Source of the DNA: Diplonema papillatum
Taxonomy: Eukaryota; Euglenozoa; Diplonemea; Diplonemida; Diplonemidae
Direction of reading: 5' to 3'
Assembly (NCBI GenBank): GCA_030068145.1
Contig: JAPJBO010000159.1
Span: 248,001 to 312,000 of the forward strand
DNA: 64,000 bases
Part shown: one piece after another, positions 51,346 through 63,292 of the stretch
How positions within the stretch are numbered: position 1 is the stretch's first letter
Layout of the letters: every line of letters starts with the position of its first letter
Made by a program: the position numbers and the translations under genes
Notes under the pieces: model-generated
What the model was told of the DNA's origin: nothing
The model's database searches: none
What the model saw: only the letters and a program-made list of their open reading frames with translations

Positions 51346-52699
51346 GGTACATTGCCCCGTCACGAAACTAGAAGTCCCCTCTCTTCATCCGCCCCTCCCT
51401 CAGCCTCCCTGATACCCTCCCACGGGTTGGATACTGTCCACGCAGTATTGCTGCACATCGAGAGAACAACAGAAAGCTACGGATTCAATGTCATAATCAG
51501 AAAAAGGGGCCCCTCAGCTGCGGAGGGGAAAAGACGATGCGGTACCCCCCGGCTCCCTCCCGCGCTCTTTAATTCAAACAAGTTCTTCCCCCGAGGAATA
51601 ATCCACTGGAAGAATAGCGCGCTTCTTCAAGTGAACAAGCTCGATTTTGTAGGAAATACTCGAGGAGACTGCCAGTTGCAAGTGAGGAAAATGTGCTGTA
51701 ACCCTCGATGCAGGTAAATCTGGGTTTAGTGCCGGGTGGAAGCATTCGACAAAGACTTTCACTGTAAAAGGACCCATCGAATCTTGTAGTTCAGCAATTG
51801 TTTTTCCCATAAGAAGGCCACGAAAAAGCCACGGCAAGGGGCAAGGGTGGGTGTAATTGATACCTTCGACCCCAAACCTATCGACTAGCGCTGGCTGGGT
51901 GGAGTAGGTGTGTGCTCTAGAGTAGCTGCATTTTGAAGAGGCCTACGTACAGCATCCCCCCCTCCTCCGTCAGATCTATTACCGGCTTCCATTTCCTCTC
52001 CCGATACCAAGGTATCCTCCAGACTCCGTACACACGTTGCTCTCCTTTTTTTTTGTTGCATTCGTTCTCACCTCTCCCACTTCCCTTTCAGAGCATACAT
52101 GAATACATGATAGTGATCCAAGCATAAAAGATCTGCCTTTCCACCACAGGCCACCTTGAAACTCTAAACCAAGTTCTTCACGCACGCCCTCGTGGGGCAA
52201 CTTTGAAAGCCGATTCGCTGCACCACAACAAGAACCCTCTTTTTTAAAGCCGCGTGCAATGAATGTGCGACGAGACCGAACCGTCCAGGATTTGCGGTCA
52301 ACGAACGGCTCTTTTCCTTTCTTCGAGAGAGAGTGCGACAACTCTATGGCACCATAAAGTCCAGAAAATCCATGGTAAAGAAAGAAAACCCAAAATACCG
52401 TCACTAAAAGGCATGAAAAGACGCTGAAAGTAAATAAAATTGTCGACAACGAAAAGCAAAAGAATAAACCACAACTACGCACTTCTCTCCTACTCTCGCG
52501 GTGTTCGGTTTTTGAGTGCACAGAAAAGTACGACCGATGGGATTGCGTTCATGCCAGCCAAAGCAACGCTGAAGGGAAGAACAAACAAGAAAAACGGAAC
52601 TACCCACGGTCTTGAAAAAAAAGACTCAGAAGAAGTAGTAATAAATGAGGCTCAAAAGCGAACTTTCGCTCTGCAAAGGTCGTGCGGGGAGTATCCTTT
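51346..52699. other. Intergenic with repeat fragments
   Basis: No supported gene. 51640-51800 carries a composite-repeat fragment (TGTAGGAAATACTCGAGGAG, GACTTTCACTGTAAAAGGAC). 52470-52510 carries ACTACGCACTTCTCTCCTAC with the CTCTCGCGGTG end motif. 52650-52677 carries AAAGCGAACTTTCGCTCTG, directly before the duplication. Confidence 0.55.
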
Positions 52700-54368
52700 C
52701 GCCCATCGTACACGTGGCAGGTATGCGGTGTGGATCGCCACTTTTTCTCTTGGCACTAAGGGTGTTTGCCGCCGCCATCCGACGTTTTGATTCAGCCGCA
52801 TCAGAATGTGTTCCCAAGGGAGGCTACTGCATCAGAATGTGCTCCAAAGGGAGGCTACTACATCTGAATGTGCTCCCAAGGGAGGCTACTGTATCAGAAT
52901 GTGCTCCCAAGGGAGGCTACTTGCCATCGGACAACAGAAACATGGAGGCCCGCACACAAGATCAGATGCACGGGCTTTCGTGACACGTCCAGCTGCCCTC
53001 CGGAGCGAATGGACTCGCGGCTTGTCCGGCTTTTATCCCCGCAGAGGGCCACAGTCCCTCGTGGGTTCATGCCTTACTTTCGGTGCCTCGCGCTCCCGTA
53101 TTTTTTAATTCCTTCTCTCGTTCTTTTTTGCTCTGCGAATAAGACTTGATGCTGGCACGAAGCATGCCGCAGGGTTCTGCCTTAGCATTAAACTGAGTCT
53201 TCTTTCCCGTGGCCAGAGAGTGCGGCCGATGCGCACGACTAGAACAGGGTCGCAAGCAAAACAGACCGAAGACACGTACCGACGGCTTCGTCGGGAAGCC
53301 GGGCGCCGAACAGAAACCCGAAGCGGGTCAGACAACCTGAGCCACTAAGAGCTACGTCGCTGAAAACACTCCTCCTACTCGGACGTCGAACTAGCGGCAT
53401 CACCATGGACATCAGATACCACATTACATTAACAGAGAAATTCAACAAAAAAAAGAAGTCCGCGCTCAGATAGCCGGTGAAACAACATGGGCTTTCGAAG
53501 GAGACGCTGGTAGAGGCAGCAGCAGCAGCCTCAGCGCACCTTTGCCTTTCCCTGCACCGCATTTATTTCATTCTGCATCATCTTCAACTTTAGAAACTGC
53601 TGCCGAAAGCTGCCCATAAAAAGATACAATTCATCTTCAACTTTACAAACTGCCGAAAGCCCCTACCTGTAAAAAGAAACATTCTTGTGGAAAAAGAGAT
53701 TGAAGGTTCGTCCGGCAAGAACGCCATTCACTTGAGTGGGTCAATCATAGAATGAAGCGGGACAACGCAAAACTTTGTGCTTGTCGCTGTTATACCGGGT
53801 GCGTGGTGCAGTTCTGCCTGCAACTACCTTTCCCAACTCAAGTCCACACTCCCCGAGACCAAAAGGAAAAATCAGAACCCCACAGGATGTTGTATCCCTG
53901 GGTCCCATCAGCCCATTTCCGTGTGCCTCATGGTACTGTCACAAATCTGTCGTGCTGGCTTCTATCGTTCTAGCAGTTACGAGGCCAGAAACTGCCCGGA
54001 GAGAATGTGTTTGCACTCGAACTCGTTTCTCTTTTCTCGTTCTCTCACTAAAGGTCTCATCATACTTCCAGATTCCCAGATATCTACAATTGACATCACC
54101 CTGGTTTATACCCTCAGAACGAGTGCTGTGTTCTAACACACAAGGTTGTTTTCTTTGCCATCCATCCAGAGACATTAAGCCCTGGTGTTACAGGCTGGCA
54201 TTCACCTGAAGGAGCAGCAACCACGACACTCCAAACTGTTGAGCAATGAACGAAGAAGCAAACGGAGAGAAGCATTCGGAATGGTGACGAAAAAAGAAAA
54301 AATGAACACTTGGCATTGTTGTCATAACAATCGATCCTCCCGCCCCTTCCTATAAGCTTTCCCGGAGA
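52700..54368 (+). repeat. Long duplication, copy 2, with inverted distal block
   Basis: 52700-53733 repeats 1-1003 in direct orientation. 53734-53930 has no counterpart in copy 1. 53931-54368 repeats 1003-1441 in inverse orientation. The breakpoints share only about one base with copy 1 (CACTT at the first junction). The simplest history is duplication of a unit followed by inversion of about 635 bases in one copy. Confidence 0.92.
52799..52922 (+). repeat. 31-base tandem repeat, four units
   Basis: Units start at 52799, 52830, 52861 and 52892. The third has CATCTGAATG instead of CATCAGAATG. One unit more than the partner array at 100-192. Confidence 0.92.
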
Positions 54369-55079
54369 CTTGAAATGATTTATTATCGGCTTGAAACAGA
54401 GCAGCCACACTGGTAGACCAACTAACAGCAATGGTCTTGGAAAAAGAAGAAGGTTGTCACCGTGCGACCATTGCCGGCGCCAATGAAAGAGAAGAACACA
54501 GTGCAACCATGTGTGAGGCTTCGAAGAAGCCGCAATCTGAGCAAAGTATCACCACCTCCTTCCGTTCCTTCCCCCCCCGTCTCCCCAGCCCCGAAACCCG
54601 TCCTGCAGACGAGTTCGTCTTCTACCCGAGTACATCATCGCTTGGTGCCGAACTTCGGTTCCGCTAACATTGTCCCGGATCCTGGGAATTTCCTGCTCAG
54701 CAGATCCATGTGGGCCTGCGTCGCCGTGCCGGGTCGAGAAGCAAAAGCAGACTTGACACGACTTGCCTTTAGAGGCCTGATGTGAATCAACCTTTCTGGA
54801 GGGCTACGCCCAAGGTGGAACCATGATCCAGGGAAGTGGGGGCAAGTGGATGTGTGGGCCAAGGCGCCGTCAAGAACGGAAGCGGTGGCGGGTCCTTCCT
54901 CCAAGTCTTGTTTGCTTCGTCGCCTGTTCGGTCTTTGACCCCGGCAGAGTACTCGGAAATAGCAGTCCTAGGATCTTGTGCTCAGGGGGGGACGGGTACC
55001 GTTCTCTTTGAGTCTCCATTTGTCTCTACGTCTTCCGTCCTGCCCCAGGCCAGCCAGCAGCCGGGCCTTGGGCCTGGCC

Positions 55080-55270
55080 GCATGCGGGGGGTTCGAAACG
55101 CAGCCACCCGACCTCGAATCATGATTAAGCCACCTGCAGCAACATCGAGGTTTTGGGTTCAGGGCCATGCGGTAAACGACAAAACTCTCTAGTTTTCCAT
55201 TCCACAAGTAAAAAAACAAAACAACGCTACGCAACCCCTTTCTCCTACTCTCGCGATGTACGTGTACGTG
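55080..55270 (+). repeat. 180-base interspersed repeat, diverged copy
   Basis: Shares the order of TCATGAT, CCACCTGCAG, TTTTGGGTTCAGGG, AACTCTCTAG and TCCTACTCTCGCGATGTACG with 24759-24955. It contains an extra ACGCTACGCAACCCC segment before the end motif. Confidence 0.75.
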
Positions 55271-56308
55271 CAAATGCAGCAAGGAATGGTTGACTATACC
55301 TCTTGAGTTTGTGTTATTGATGGCGGGAGTCGGAAAACCTAAGGTATCCTGAAGCAGGACCTACTGCTCCCACTTATCATGAGGAAAGGCGAGGAATCTG
55401 CAACGGCTATTTTGGAGTTTCACCCCGAGTCCTGAAAAGACACGGTGTGCACAAGGGTTCAGGCCCTGGGGTCCCACGGCATGGTGGTTAACGTGAGGGG
55501 TGATCTAGAAAAGGAGGAATATAAGCAAACCAAAGAACGAACCACGCCGCGCGCGCTTCCACCAGTCATCCGTTCACTCATCGACCATGGTCAACAGCAA
55601 TACGTGTCCCATGCCGCCCCCCGGGCCCCCATCCCGACCTAAGAATATTGTCACAAAACGAAAATACGGGTGCTAGGGTTCCTACACCCGCAATCGTGAG
55701 CAAACCTTATGAGGCTTAGTCAGCATTTGCATCCTTCAAAAAAACCCCTTCCTCTAGCTGCCAAGTCAACTCTTCTTTTCAACGCATTCGACGAAGCCCA
55801 ATCGGCTTGGGCTGACGGGCTGGTCATACATGAAACAGCCTGAGCAGTTTCTCTTTTGCGGTTTCCCTCCTGGAAACCCTGGTATTCCACTCTGGCGCAT
55901 CTCCAGCGCTCCGTGTTGCCAGACAATTCGGCCTCACATTTCTTTTTTTGAATAAGATACGCATTGAAGAAATGAATGAGATACCTGCATTGAAGAAATA
56001 CTTGAGGAGGCCGCCAGTTCCAAGGGAAGGCATTTGCTGCAGCCCACACGTTAACGTTCAGCAACCCGTCTGTTGTTTCGTTTCTCCCCCCCCTTTAGCT
56101 GCTTCGTCGAAATACGCACCCGGCGGCCCCTCCGAGTATTTCTTTTTTTGGAGCTGAGTTTTCCCGTCAACAATGGTGAGGAGCCTACCGTGTGCCGTAC
56201 GTAGGTATGTGTGGATGGTGACCGAAACCTATTACACCGGCCCTCTTCACGGCTATCGCCACCTCCTACGACGCGTTGCGAACCAAAAGATAAATATCCA
56301 CTTGTCCA

Positions 56309-56357
56309 AGGTCGCCCGGGAGACGGAGTTTCAAGCGAACTTTCACTCTGGAAATGG
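56309..56357 (+). repeat. Composite interspersed repeat fragment
   Basis: GGTCGCCCGGGAGACGGAG joined directly to TTCAAGCGAACTTTCACTCT; the central CCCCGAAT core is missing in this copy. Confidence 0.75.
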
Positions 56358-57373
56358 TCGGTGTCTCTTATGTGAAGCTGCCCCGGCACTGCACATAAGC
56401 GCACGTCGAGAATTGGCGTTGTTGGCATCCTGTCAGACACAGCGATTCTTGCTGCTCTTACAGCACTGACCAAGAAGTATAAAACGGGTGCATGGCACCC
56501 GCACGCCGCACTGAGGAGGCCCAAAAGCCCAGTCGCGGTCCCGACCGTGACTGGCCGGGCGGTCGGCCGTTCTGCTGCACTGCTGAGGATTCGATTTGTT
56601 CAGAGCAAGTAGCGATCCAGTGCTGCGGCTGCTAGGCATTGTTGCGCGATAGGCATTACCCCACTCTCATTGCACTCACAAATCAGCATACTTACTTCCC
56701 CCCTTCCTTCCTTTCGAAAAAAGAATAATTAAAAAGCAAGAAGAAAGACGGGGAAAAAATTGAGGGGAAGAAAACATACGCGCTTTCTTTCTGCCCGTTG
56801 CTTGTTCAGAGTTTTGCGGCGTCTATATTTTCTGCTTTTGTTTTCTCTTCTCCCTCTCATATCTGAAGATACCTTTTATTGTATCCATCGAATCGGGACT
56901 TGGTGCTACTTTTCACGTTGAAGACGTGAAAATTGTTCAAGGAATGTAACACTGCTTTATGAGTGAACAGCAATATGTTGAAAGGGTCACGTTTGCCACA
57001 GATCCCCAACACAGAATGAAACAGGCGAAAAGGAAAAAGAACTCGCCAAGCCGGGGGCTCAAAGTTGAGGCCCATAGAGAAAGAAGGAGAAGGGTCGTTG
57101 ATGTGGGGACGTCGCTAAAATATTAGGTAAGAAAGACTCTAGTCACCGGAGACTAGCATCCGATCCGATCTTCTAATGCACAAATAACGCTAGTAACCGC
57201 AGTAGCCGAGAGGAAATCTGCGAAGTTACATTATTTGCTCGCACAGTCGCCTCCTCTGCTGCAGGACCGAGGCACCCACAGTTAGCGGCGCAAACTGCTT
57301 TCTTCTTGCTCCAACGCCCACGGCAAGCACAAGATATATCAACCGATACCGGTAAAAATGAAATGAAGACGAT

Positions 57374-57430
57374 GGTCACCCGGAGACCTTAAAACCCCGG
57401 ATCTTCAAGCGAACTTTCACTTTGAAAAAG
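57374..57430 (+). repeat. Composite interspersed repeat fragment
   Basis: GGTCACCCGGAGACCTTAAA, CCCCGGATC, then TTCAAGCGAACTTTCACTTT and an A-run. Close to the 17033 copy. Confidence 0.82.
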
Positions 57431-57782
57431 AACGTAGAATGACCATCACTCAGATCTTCACCTCCGCCGAATGTCAAGCGCCCTCCCTCCCCTGAACGCG
57501 CCTGACAAACCAGACTCACACCGCTGTCCTGTGTCCTGTGCAGACACTCTGGTTCCGCGCTGGTGATGGTCCGCCTCATGTGTCTGTGGCTGGAAGGACC
57601 GAAACCCGGTGCAGATACGACCAGTGCGGTGTTGAGCACTAATCATTCCAAGCGCTCTTGCAATCCCCCCACCCCGGAACGCATTTTGGGAACCACCGAA
57701 GAGGTTTCACGACGGAGTGACAAGTCACTCGATACGACGAGCAGCACCCTCAATTCTGTCCTCCCCAACCTCCCCACCCCGA

Positions 57783-57850
57783 GCCTGTACGGCCAGCCGG
57801 AGACTATGAACCACCGACCTTCTACACCACCAATTGCGCTAGAAAGGATC
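57783..57850 (-). repeat. Possible tRNA-derived repeat (SINE-like)
   Basis: On the minus strand it reads TAGCGCAATTGGTGG, a good RNA polymerase III A box, then about 30 bases later GGTGGTTCATAGTCTCCGG, a degenerate B box. The B-box end is in register with the reverse complement of the CGGAGAC end of the composite repeat family. I infer a common tRNA-like origin. It does not fold as a complete tRNA, so I do not call a tRNA gene. Confidence 0.4.
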
Positions 57851-59234
57851 GTCCTCTACAGTCACCTGAAGGCTCTAAGCACCGTCGCAATTCAATGTTC
57901 TCTATGAATCAGTCCAAATCATCAGGGGCGGTGCGGGCGAGACTCTCAGTGAGTCAAAAATGAAACAAAACGACAGGTCAAGAAGAAGAAAACACGAGAC
58001 GTCTGAAAGGCGCGAAACAGCAGATTGGTCCAAAACGAAGAAAATGTCAATGTTTAATGAACAAAATGATGGGTATTACTGCTGGGACACCATCAACTTT
58101 CTGATCATACGACTAAAAAAGGTGATCCCCTGCTTCACAATTCAAATAGCCTTCTTGGGTATTCCCCAACTAAAAAACTTTCACTCCAAAAGAGCGATCT
58201 GCGAAGAAGAACAAAAGATTTCCAAAGACCTCCGAAATTTATCCAGGGCTTTTGCATTCTAAAAAAGATAAAAAAGAAGAAACAAAAGTGTGACGGCGGG
58301 ATAAGAAAACGACCCCTGTCCACCCGAGTCTCTGTGGTCAACTGGTGACTCCAAACGACAGCCCTGTACACCTCACAATGCGCTAGTGAGCCAAAGAAGC
58401 CAAGTTCAAAAGGTCTTGGCAAGGCACCCTGGCTATATAAAACGAAAGATTCCTGAGCCACAACTTCCGAAGGAGATTACACCGTTCACTGAAAAATCAG
58501 CTTCGCTTTTTCAGCACGTTTTTCGTAATAACAATTAATCGTAAACACGAAAGAGAACGCTGGCAGCGTGTTTGGGAGAAGATTAGCCTACCGATCATAG
58601 TCACTCACTATCACTCACTAACAGGCTAATCCTCCCCCGGCACGCACAAACAAAACCAGCAGGTGCATCGTTTTGTTCGTGCGACTTCCTTCTTGCGATA
58701 GTACTCCCTGTTTTCATTGGGTTGAGATTTCCCGTTAACAAACATGCCTAACTCGCAAGATCGCACGAAGAGAAAACGGCTTCACTTGTGAGCAGAGCTC
58801 AGTGCATTATCTCTGAGTCTAGTCCCCTAATATTCAGGTACAGCAACACTGCCCTAACCCTACGATTGTGTATACTCACCAGCGCTGACATCAGGGCCGT
58901 GAGAGTAAGATCAGTCAAACCGACGAAGAATACCAGAGAACCCTATCCTTTAGCGCCTCATCCTTCATCACGAAACGCCCAGGGCTTGGGTTTCTTCCCC
59001 TTCTCTTTCACGGACGACTCCTTCGGGTGTCGTTCTCCCTAGAAAACGCGGTAGAAGAAACGCAAAAGAAAAAAGAAAGAAAGAAACTAACTATCAGAAC
59101 TCAAGCAACTCATTGACTGCAGAGGACATATTTGAATAGGTAAACCGGTGTGTGCCTTGAAGATACAAGAACGGTCCTCGTGGAGGAGGATTCACACTAC
59201 GCAGGTCTGCCAACTTCATCGCGACGGACGAGTG

Positions 59235-59681
59235 TCAGCATCCAGAACGTTTTTCACCCTCGGGAGTGTTTGGGGCGGGGTGGGGGACTGGGGAGAAGGT
59301 TGCATCCCTCAGCTTGTTCAGCACCGCCGGAAACAAGCTAGCCACTCCTCCGTGCTCCGAAGGCGTGTCCTGACTGAAGTTCTCAAACGGACGACCCGAA
59401 ACATAGAAATTACGAAAAAAAATGTTTGCCAGCCTGTGGAGCCATTGGGGCAAAATGCCCACGATTTCAAGCAAACGGCGATACGGCACGTGTCCATCAG
59501 AGATGAAAAGGATGTTGAGTTGTCGACACGGATGCCAGCTCCGTTGATCGGCAGTACACACAAGGTACGCAAAGAAGCAGGTTATTCGGAGACTGTATAC
59601 TCCTTGGGTCGCAAGTGAGCTTTTCGAATTAGCGAGATGAGACCGACACCTCTTGCACTTCAAGTGCGTGGAACCTAGCAT
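59235..59681 (-). pseudogene. Degenerate LTR-retrotransposon (Ty3-like) reverse transcriptase
   Basis: The 148-codon minus-strand frame has FISDGHVPYRRLLEIVG, ANIFFRNFYVSGRPFENF and VLNKLRDATFSP. These line up in order with the RT segments around 'xxDGxYxxxRLPFGL', 'xxSxTFEEH' and 'RLRxAxLxLxxxKC' of Ty3-type polymerases. The YxDD box is not intact, and a neighbouring frame (59318-59572) overlaps it, implying frameshifts. No LTRs are found nearby. A chance resemblance is possible. Confidence 0.35.
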
Positions 59682-60150
59682 CCGAATCTGCTAGCCGGCG
59701 GGCGTATCACCAGACATGTTCAAGTATGCTACACTGTTACAGTGTACACTCACTGACCCGTGCAAGTCAGTCAGAGTGCTGAAGCCCATCGGGAAACTCC
59801 TGAATGCAATAAAAAAAGCACACGAACTGCGCCCCCCGCAACCTGGCAGAAGCAGAAGTTAGCAGATCCAAGTTTCTAGCCCCGAGAGAGAGCTTTTTGG
59901 CGCTGGCTGACGCTGCCTCAGCGGTTATTCTGAGTCTCGTTTGCCCGTTTTGCAAACGCAAACGCCCCCCCTCCTCTACGCGGGGAGATTCCCTTCCGCT
60001 GCGTTCGTTAAGTCACGACCGAGGCGGCTGTCCAACAAAGCGCTGCAGTTTTGTTGCCTGTTTGCAGACCGAGCATGGCTTCGCCCGTCGACTCCTCACA
60101 CGGAATCTTCTGTCCGCCCTGCGTTTTTTGTTGTTGCCGACAACGAACAA

Positions 60151-61715
60151 ATAAAAGATAGGGATAATTAGCTTATAGCCACAAAAAACTTTTTATTTAG
60201 CTTATAGCCAGGAGGGCCTGAAACTTTTTATTTAGCTTATAGCCACAAAAAACTTTTTATTTAGCTTATAGCCACAAAAAGCTTTTTTATTAGCTTCGAG
60301 CATTTTGCAAATTTTTTCATTTTTCTGAGTTGGCAAAATTTTGGCCGAAATTTTGGTCGATTTTTTGGTCAATTTTTTGGTCGAATTTTTGGTCAAATTT
60401 TGGTCGATTTTTTTTTAAATTTTTGGTCAAGTTTTTGGTCGATTTTTTTTGGTCAAAATTTTGGCCGAAATTTTGGTCAAATTTTTTGGTCTACAATTAG
60501 ACTCCAATCCCTGAGAACACACCCATAGCGGGATTCGAACCATTTACCCAGCCATTGACTGTGAGGGGTTTTCAGGCCCACCCGGAGCGAGTCCAACCTT
60601 CTCCACGTCTTATCATCTCATCACTCGAAACAGTCGTATCATCTTGTCATTGCTTGAATTTTTGGAGTCTGATACTCGAAACAGTCTAGATAGGGTCACC
60701 CACGTGTGTTTACGCCCGAAGGCTACATAAGAAGCGATTTGAAAAATCGTCCACAAAGAGCTTGCCGCCGTTTGCGTTAAAGAGAGTGTCACCGAAAAGT
60801 ACCCTGGTCTGAACTCTGCGAGCTATGTCTCATGTTTCCCGGTTTCTCTTTCAGCACCCGTATGCTCGCATTCATGCCCGGTACTTCCAGTCTTTTAGCG
60901 TGTTGCACCCCTTGCTCCCACTACGGCCGTCCAGATGCCGCCGGGTTGCAGGAATCTGATGAAGAGAGTTAACAACGCAATGGTTGCCAAAGTGTTGCGC
61001 CGCAAGTCGGCAGTCGCAAATCGGCAGAAAGGGGGTCCAAGTAAACGAGACCTATGCAAAGTTGAAATGGGATGAGATTAGACGCTACCCCAGAATCACC
61101 TTGACTCCCCCAAACGTATCCCACGCATTGAAGCTTAAAACTTGCAACTTGAAACTTGAAATTGGAAACTTGAGTTCGAATCCAAATCGCACAGTTGTTA
61201 CCTGCAGCGAAGATGAACCTGTGCAAATAGGTGTGGCCACTCCAGTAGCTGGCACAGCACGGCAAAGGGTTCTGGGTTCGAATTCCGTGTGATTTTTCTC
61301 AGATTGGCTAACAATTGACCAATTTTTTTGACCAAAAGTTTTGACCGATTTTTCTTGAACAAATTTTTTGGCCAAAAATTTTTGACCAAAAAAATTTGAC
61401 CCAAAATCTTGACCAAAATTTTTTGACCGATTTTTTTTGACCAACATTTTTTGGCCAATTTTTTGACCAAAATTTTCGACCAAGTTTTCACCAGGTGGCT
61501 GTAAGCTAAAAAAAAAGTTTCAGGACCTCCTGGCTATAAGCTAAATAAAAAGTTTTTTTGTGGCTATAAGCTAAATAAAAAGTTTTTTGCGGCTATAAGC
61601 TAAATAAAAAGATTTGAAAGTGCTATAAGCTAATTAAAAAGTTTTACTTTAGGTGGCTATAAGCTAAATAAAAAGTTAGCAGGTGGCTATTAGATAAAAA
61701 GCCCTAAAAGATAAG
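60151..61715. mobile_element. AT-rich foldback element with subterminal tandem repeats
   Basis: Left arm: four to five units of TTAGCTTATAGCCAC plus ACTTTTTATT (60168-60295), then many TTGGTCAA/TTGGTCGA steps (60340-60490). Right arm: the same in inverse order and orientation, TTGACCAA steps (61310-61490) then GGCTATAAGCTAAATAAAAA units (61495-61690). Ends share a TAGGG-containing inverted terminus. The interior of about 800 bases has no ORF of note but has two TTCGAA boxes resembling tRNA B boxes: GGATTCGAACC near 60531 (minus) and GGGTTCGAATTCC near 61273 (plus). A non-autonomous foldback element is the best description. Confidence 0.85.
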
Positions 61716-62711
61716 AAACCCTACAGTCTTCAATTCACTGTCATCTGGAGGACCGGCCGAGGCTTGTCGCCATTTGAACCGAGCCAACCGCTCCCTAACC
61801 GCAAGTCTTTCTTGGGGTGCCGGAGGAGGTATTATAGAGACCGGAAGATCCCCGAAGGGATGGTCCCGAACTCGTCGCTCTCTTTTTCTTGCTTTTCTTT
61901 GGATGGACCTGAGTCTTGGTATCTCTGCTATGGTAAAGAGTACGCCTTTCGTAAGCAATAATCTACCTGCGAATAGTCCGCAGGAACGCGCCTTTTCGGA
62001 TCCCCGTTTTCATCTTGGAAGGGAGCGGCGTAGCTCTTGGCCACGTAGCAGACTTGTGTTGATTATCCTCTTTGAGGCAGCTGCCGTCCACACTTTTTTG
62101 GCACGCGTCCGGTCAACAAAATAGTGTTTATTTTTGGCCGGGAGTAGTACAGCGTGGGCCCACTCGTCAGGATCTGGCATCACACCCACCCAGGCGTGTT
62201 CCCTCCCGAGTTCTCCAAAAACAGTTGTATTATTCTAACCACAAGAAAACAGGAAATTGATGAAAGAAGGCATGTCAGACTTCACGTCGGTTGCTCCACT
62301 GGCAGTTGCTGTCAAATGGAGTGTGTTCACGTACAAGTAAAAGAAGAATAAAACAAAACTACGCAGTTCTTCTCATGAGCAGCCCACACCAGCGCCCCAA
62401 ATTCAGTTACAGTCTCACAACGAGTCTCCCACCAGCTAGTGTCGGGGACTGAATAACTGTCCGAATCTGGAAGTCTGATGCACCAATTACAATGTCCCCT
62501 TCCCCACAGCACTCCCTCGAAGGAAATCAGAGGACACCACCAGTTGCAGGCGGTAGCGGTGACTTGTAGGCGGGTGGGGGAGAGACTTCTCTGGGATTTG
62601 TTTTTGATGTGTTCTCTCTGTCTCTCTCTTCCTCTTCATCAACAAAATAGCGGTAAATGAAGAAGGAGAACGGTGTTTCGGAAAAGAAAAATAACGCACC
62701 CGTATTTCTTT

Positions 62712-62890
62712 TTGTATCAGCACCTGCTTCGTAGGAAATTCTCGGGGGCCACCTGTTGCAAAATTTCAAAGACTTCCCACTTTTAGTGCCGGGCGTAAGC
62801 GTTTAAGACAAGAAGACCACTTAGTAGTTGTATTGCTTTTTCCCCTCCGTCGAAATAAGCAACGGGCGGTCCCTCAAGTATTTTCTTTTT
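62712..62890 (+). repeat. Composite interspersed repeat, longest copy
   Basis: Runs from CAGCACCTGCTTCGTAGGAA through TTAGTGCCGGGCGTAAGCG and TTAGTAGTTGTATTGC to GTCGAAATAAGCAACGGGCG and CCCTCAAGTATTTT. Pieces of the same order occur at 1976-2050, 51640-51790 and 55980-56150. Confidence 0.75.
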
Positions 62891-63148
62891 TCTTTTAGCT
62901 TTCTTTCCTTTTTATTGTTCTCCGTTTGCTCATGTTTTCATTGCAAAAAGAAAAAGATACCCATTTCTTCCTTTGAGCGCTTCTCGCTCAGCTTTTGTAA
63001 AGAAACGGAAAAAAGAAAGACGAAAAGAAAAGAAATCGTTGCGCGAGTTGTCTGGCCGCTTCACACGCAAGGGTAGACTCGTGTGGTAGAAGGCTCAATT
63101 GCAGTAATTTTGTCGCTTCTCCTCTGTGTTTTTTTCTTTTTTCCCTTT

Positions 63149-63292
63149 GCCGACAGGTCACTGCTGCTGTTGGCGCTCGGATGGGAGTGCACTCAGGCGG
63201 CCGCACTGTGTCGCTCGTTTATTAAAGGTTTCCGTTCCTCTTCCAGACTCCTCCCCGAGCTAGAACGACACATTCTATAATTACTACTCCAT
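63149..63292 (+). mobile_element. LINE 3'-end fragment
   Basis: Matches the 3' terminus of the LINE at 34693-34840: GCCGACxxGTCACTGCTGCTGT, GCGCTCGGAT, GCGGCC, TCGCTCGTTTxTxAAAG and finally ACGACACAT with ATTACTACTCC at the tail. Extreme 5' truncation; no coding sequence left. Confidence 0.75.

Larger units (their letters stand above)
54369..59234. other. Intergenic with scattered repeat fragments
   Basis: No supported gene. It includes the third copy of the 180-base repeat (55080-55270), composite-family blocks (55975-56150, 56309-56357, 57374-57430), a possible tRNA-like relative (57785-57850) and small hairpins around 58485-58770. Confidence 0.55.

Noticed and set aside
60168-60295. CRISPR-like regular repeats
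   Set aside because: Units are nearly head-to-tail without unique spacers, mirrored in an inverted arm, and the genome is eukaryotic.
60525-61290. tRNA genes at the two TTCGAA boxes
   Set aside because: B boxes are good but I could not form acceptor and D stems; treated as tRNA-like motifs inside a foldback element.
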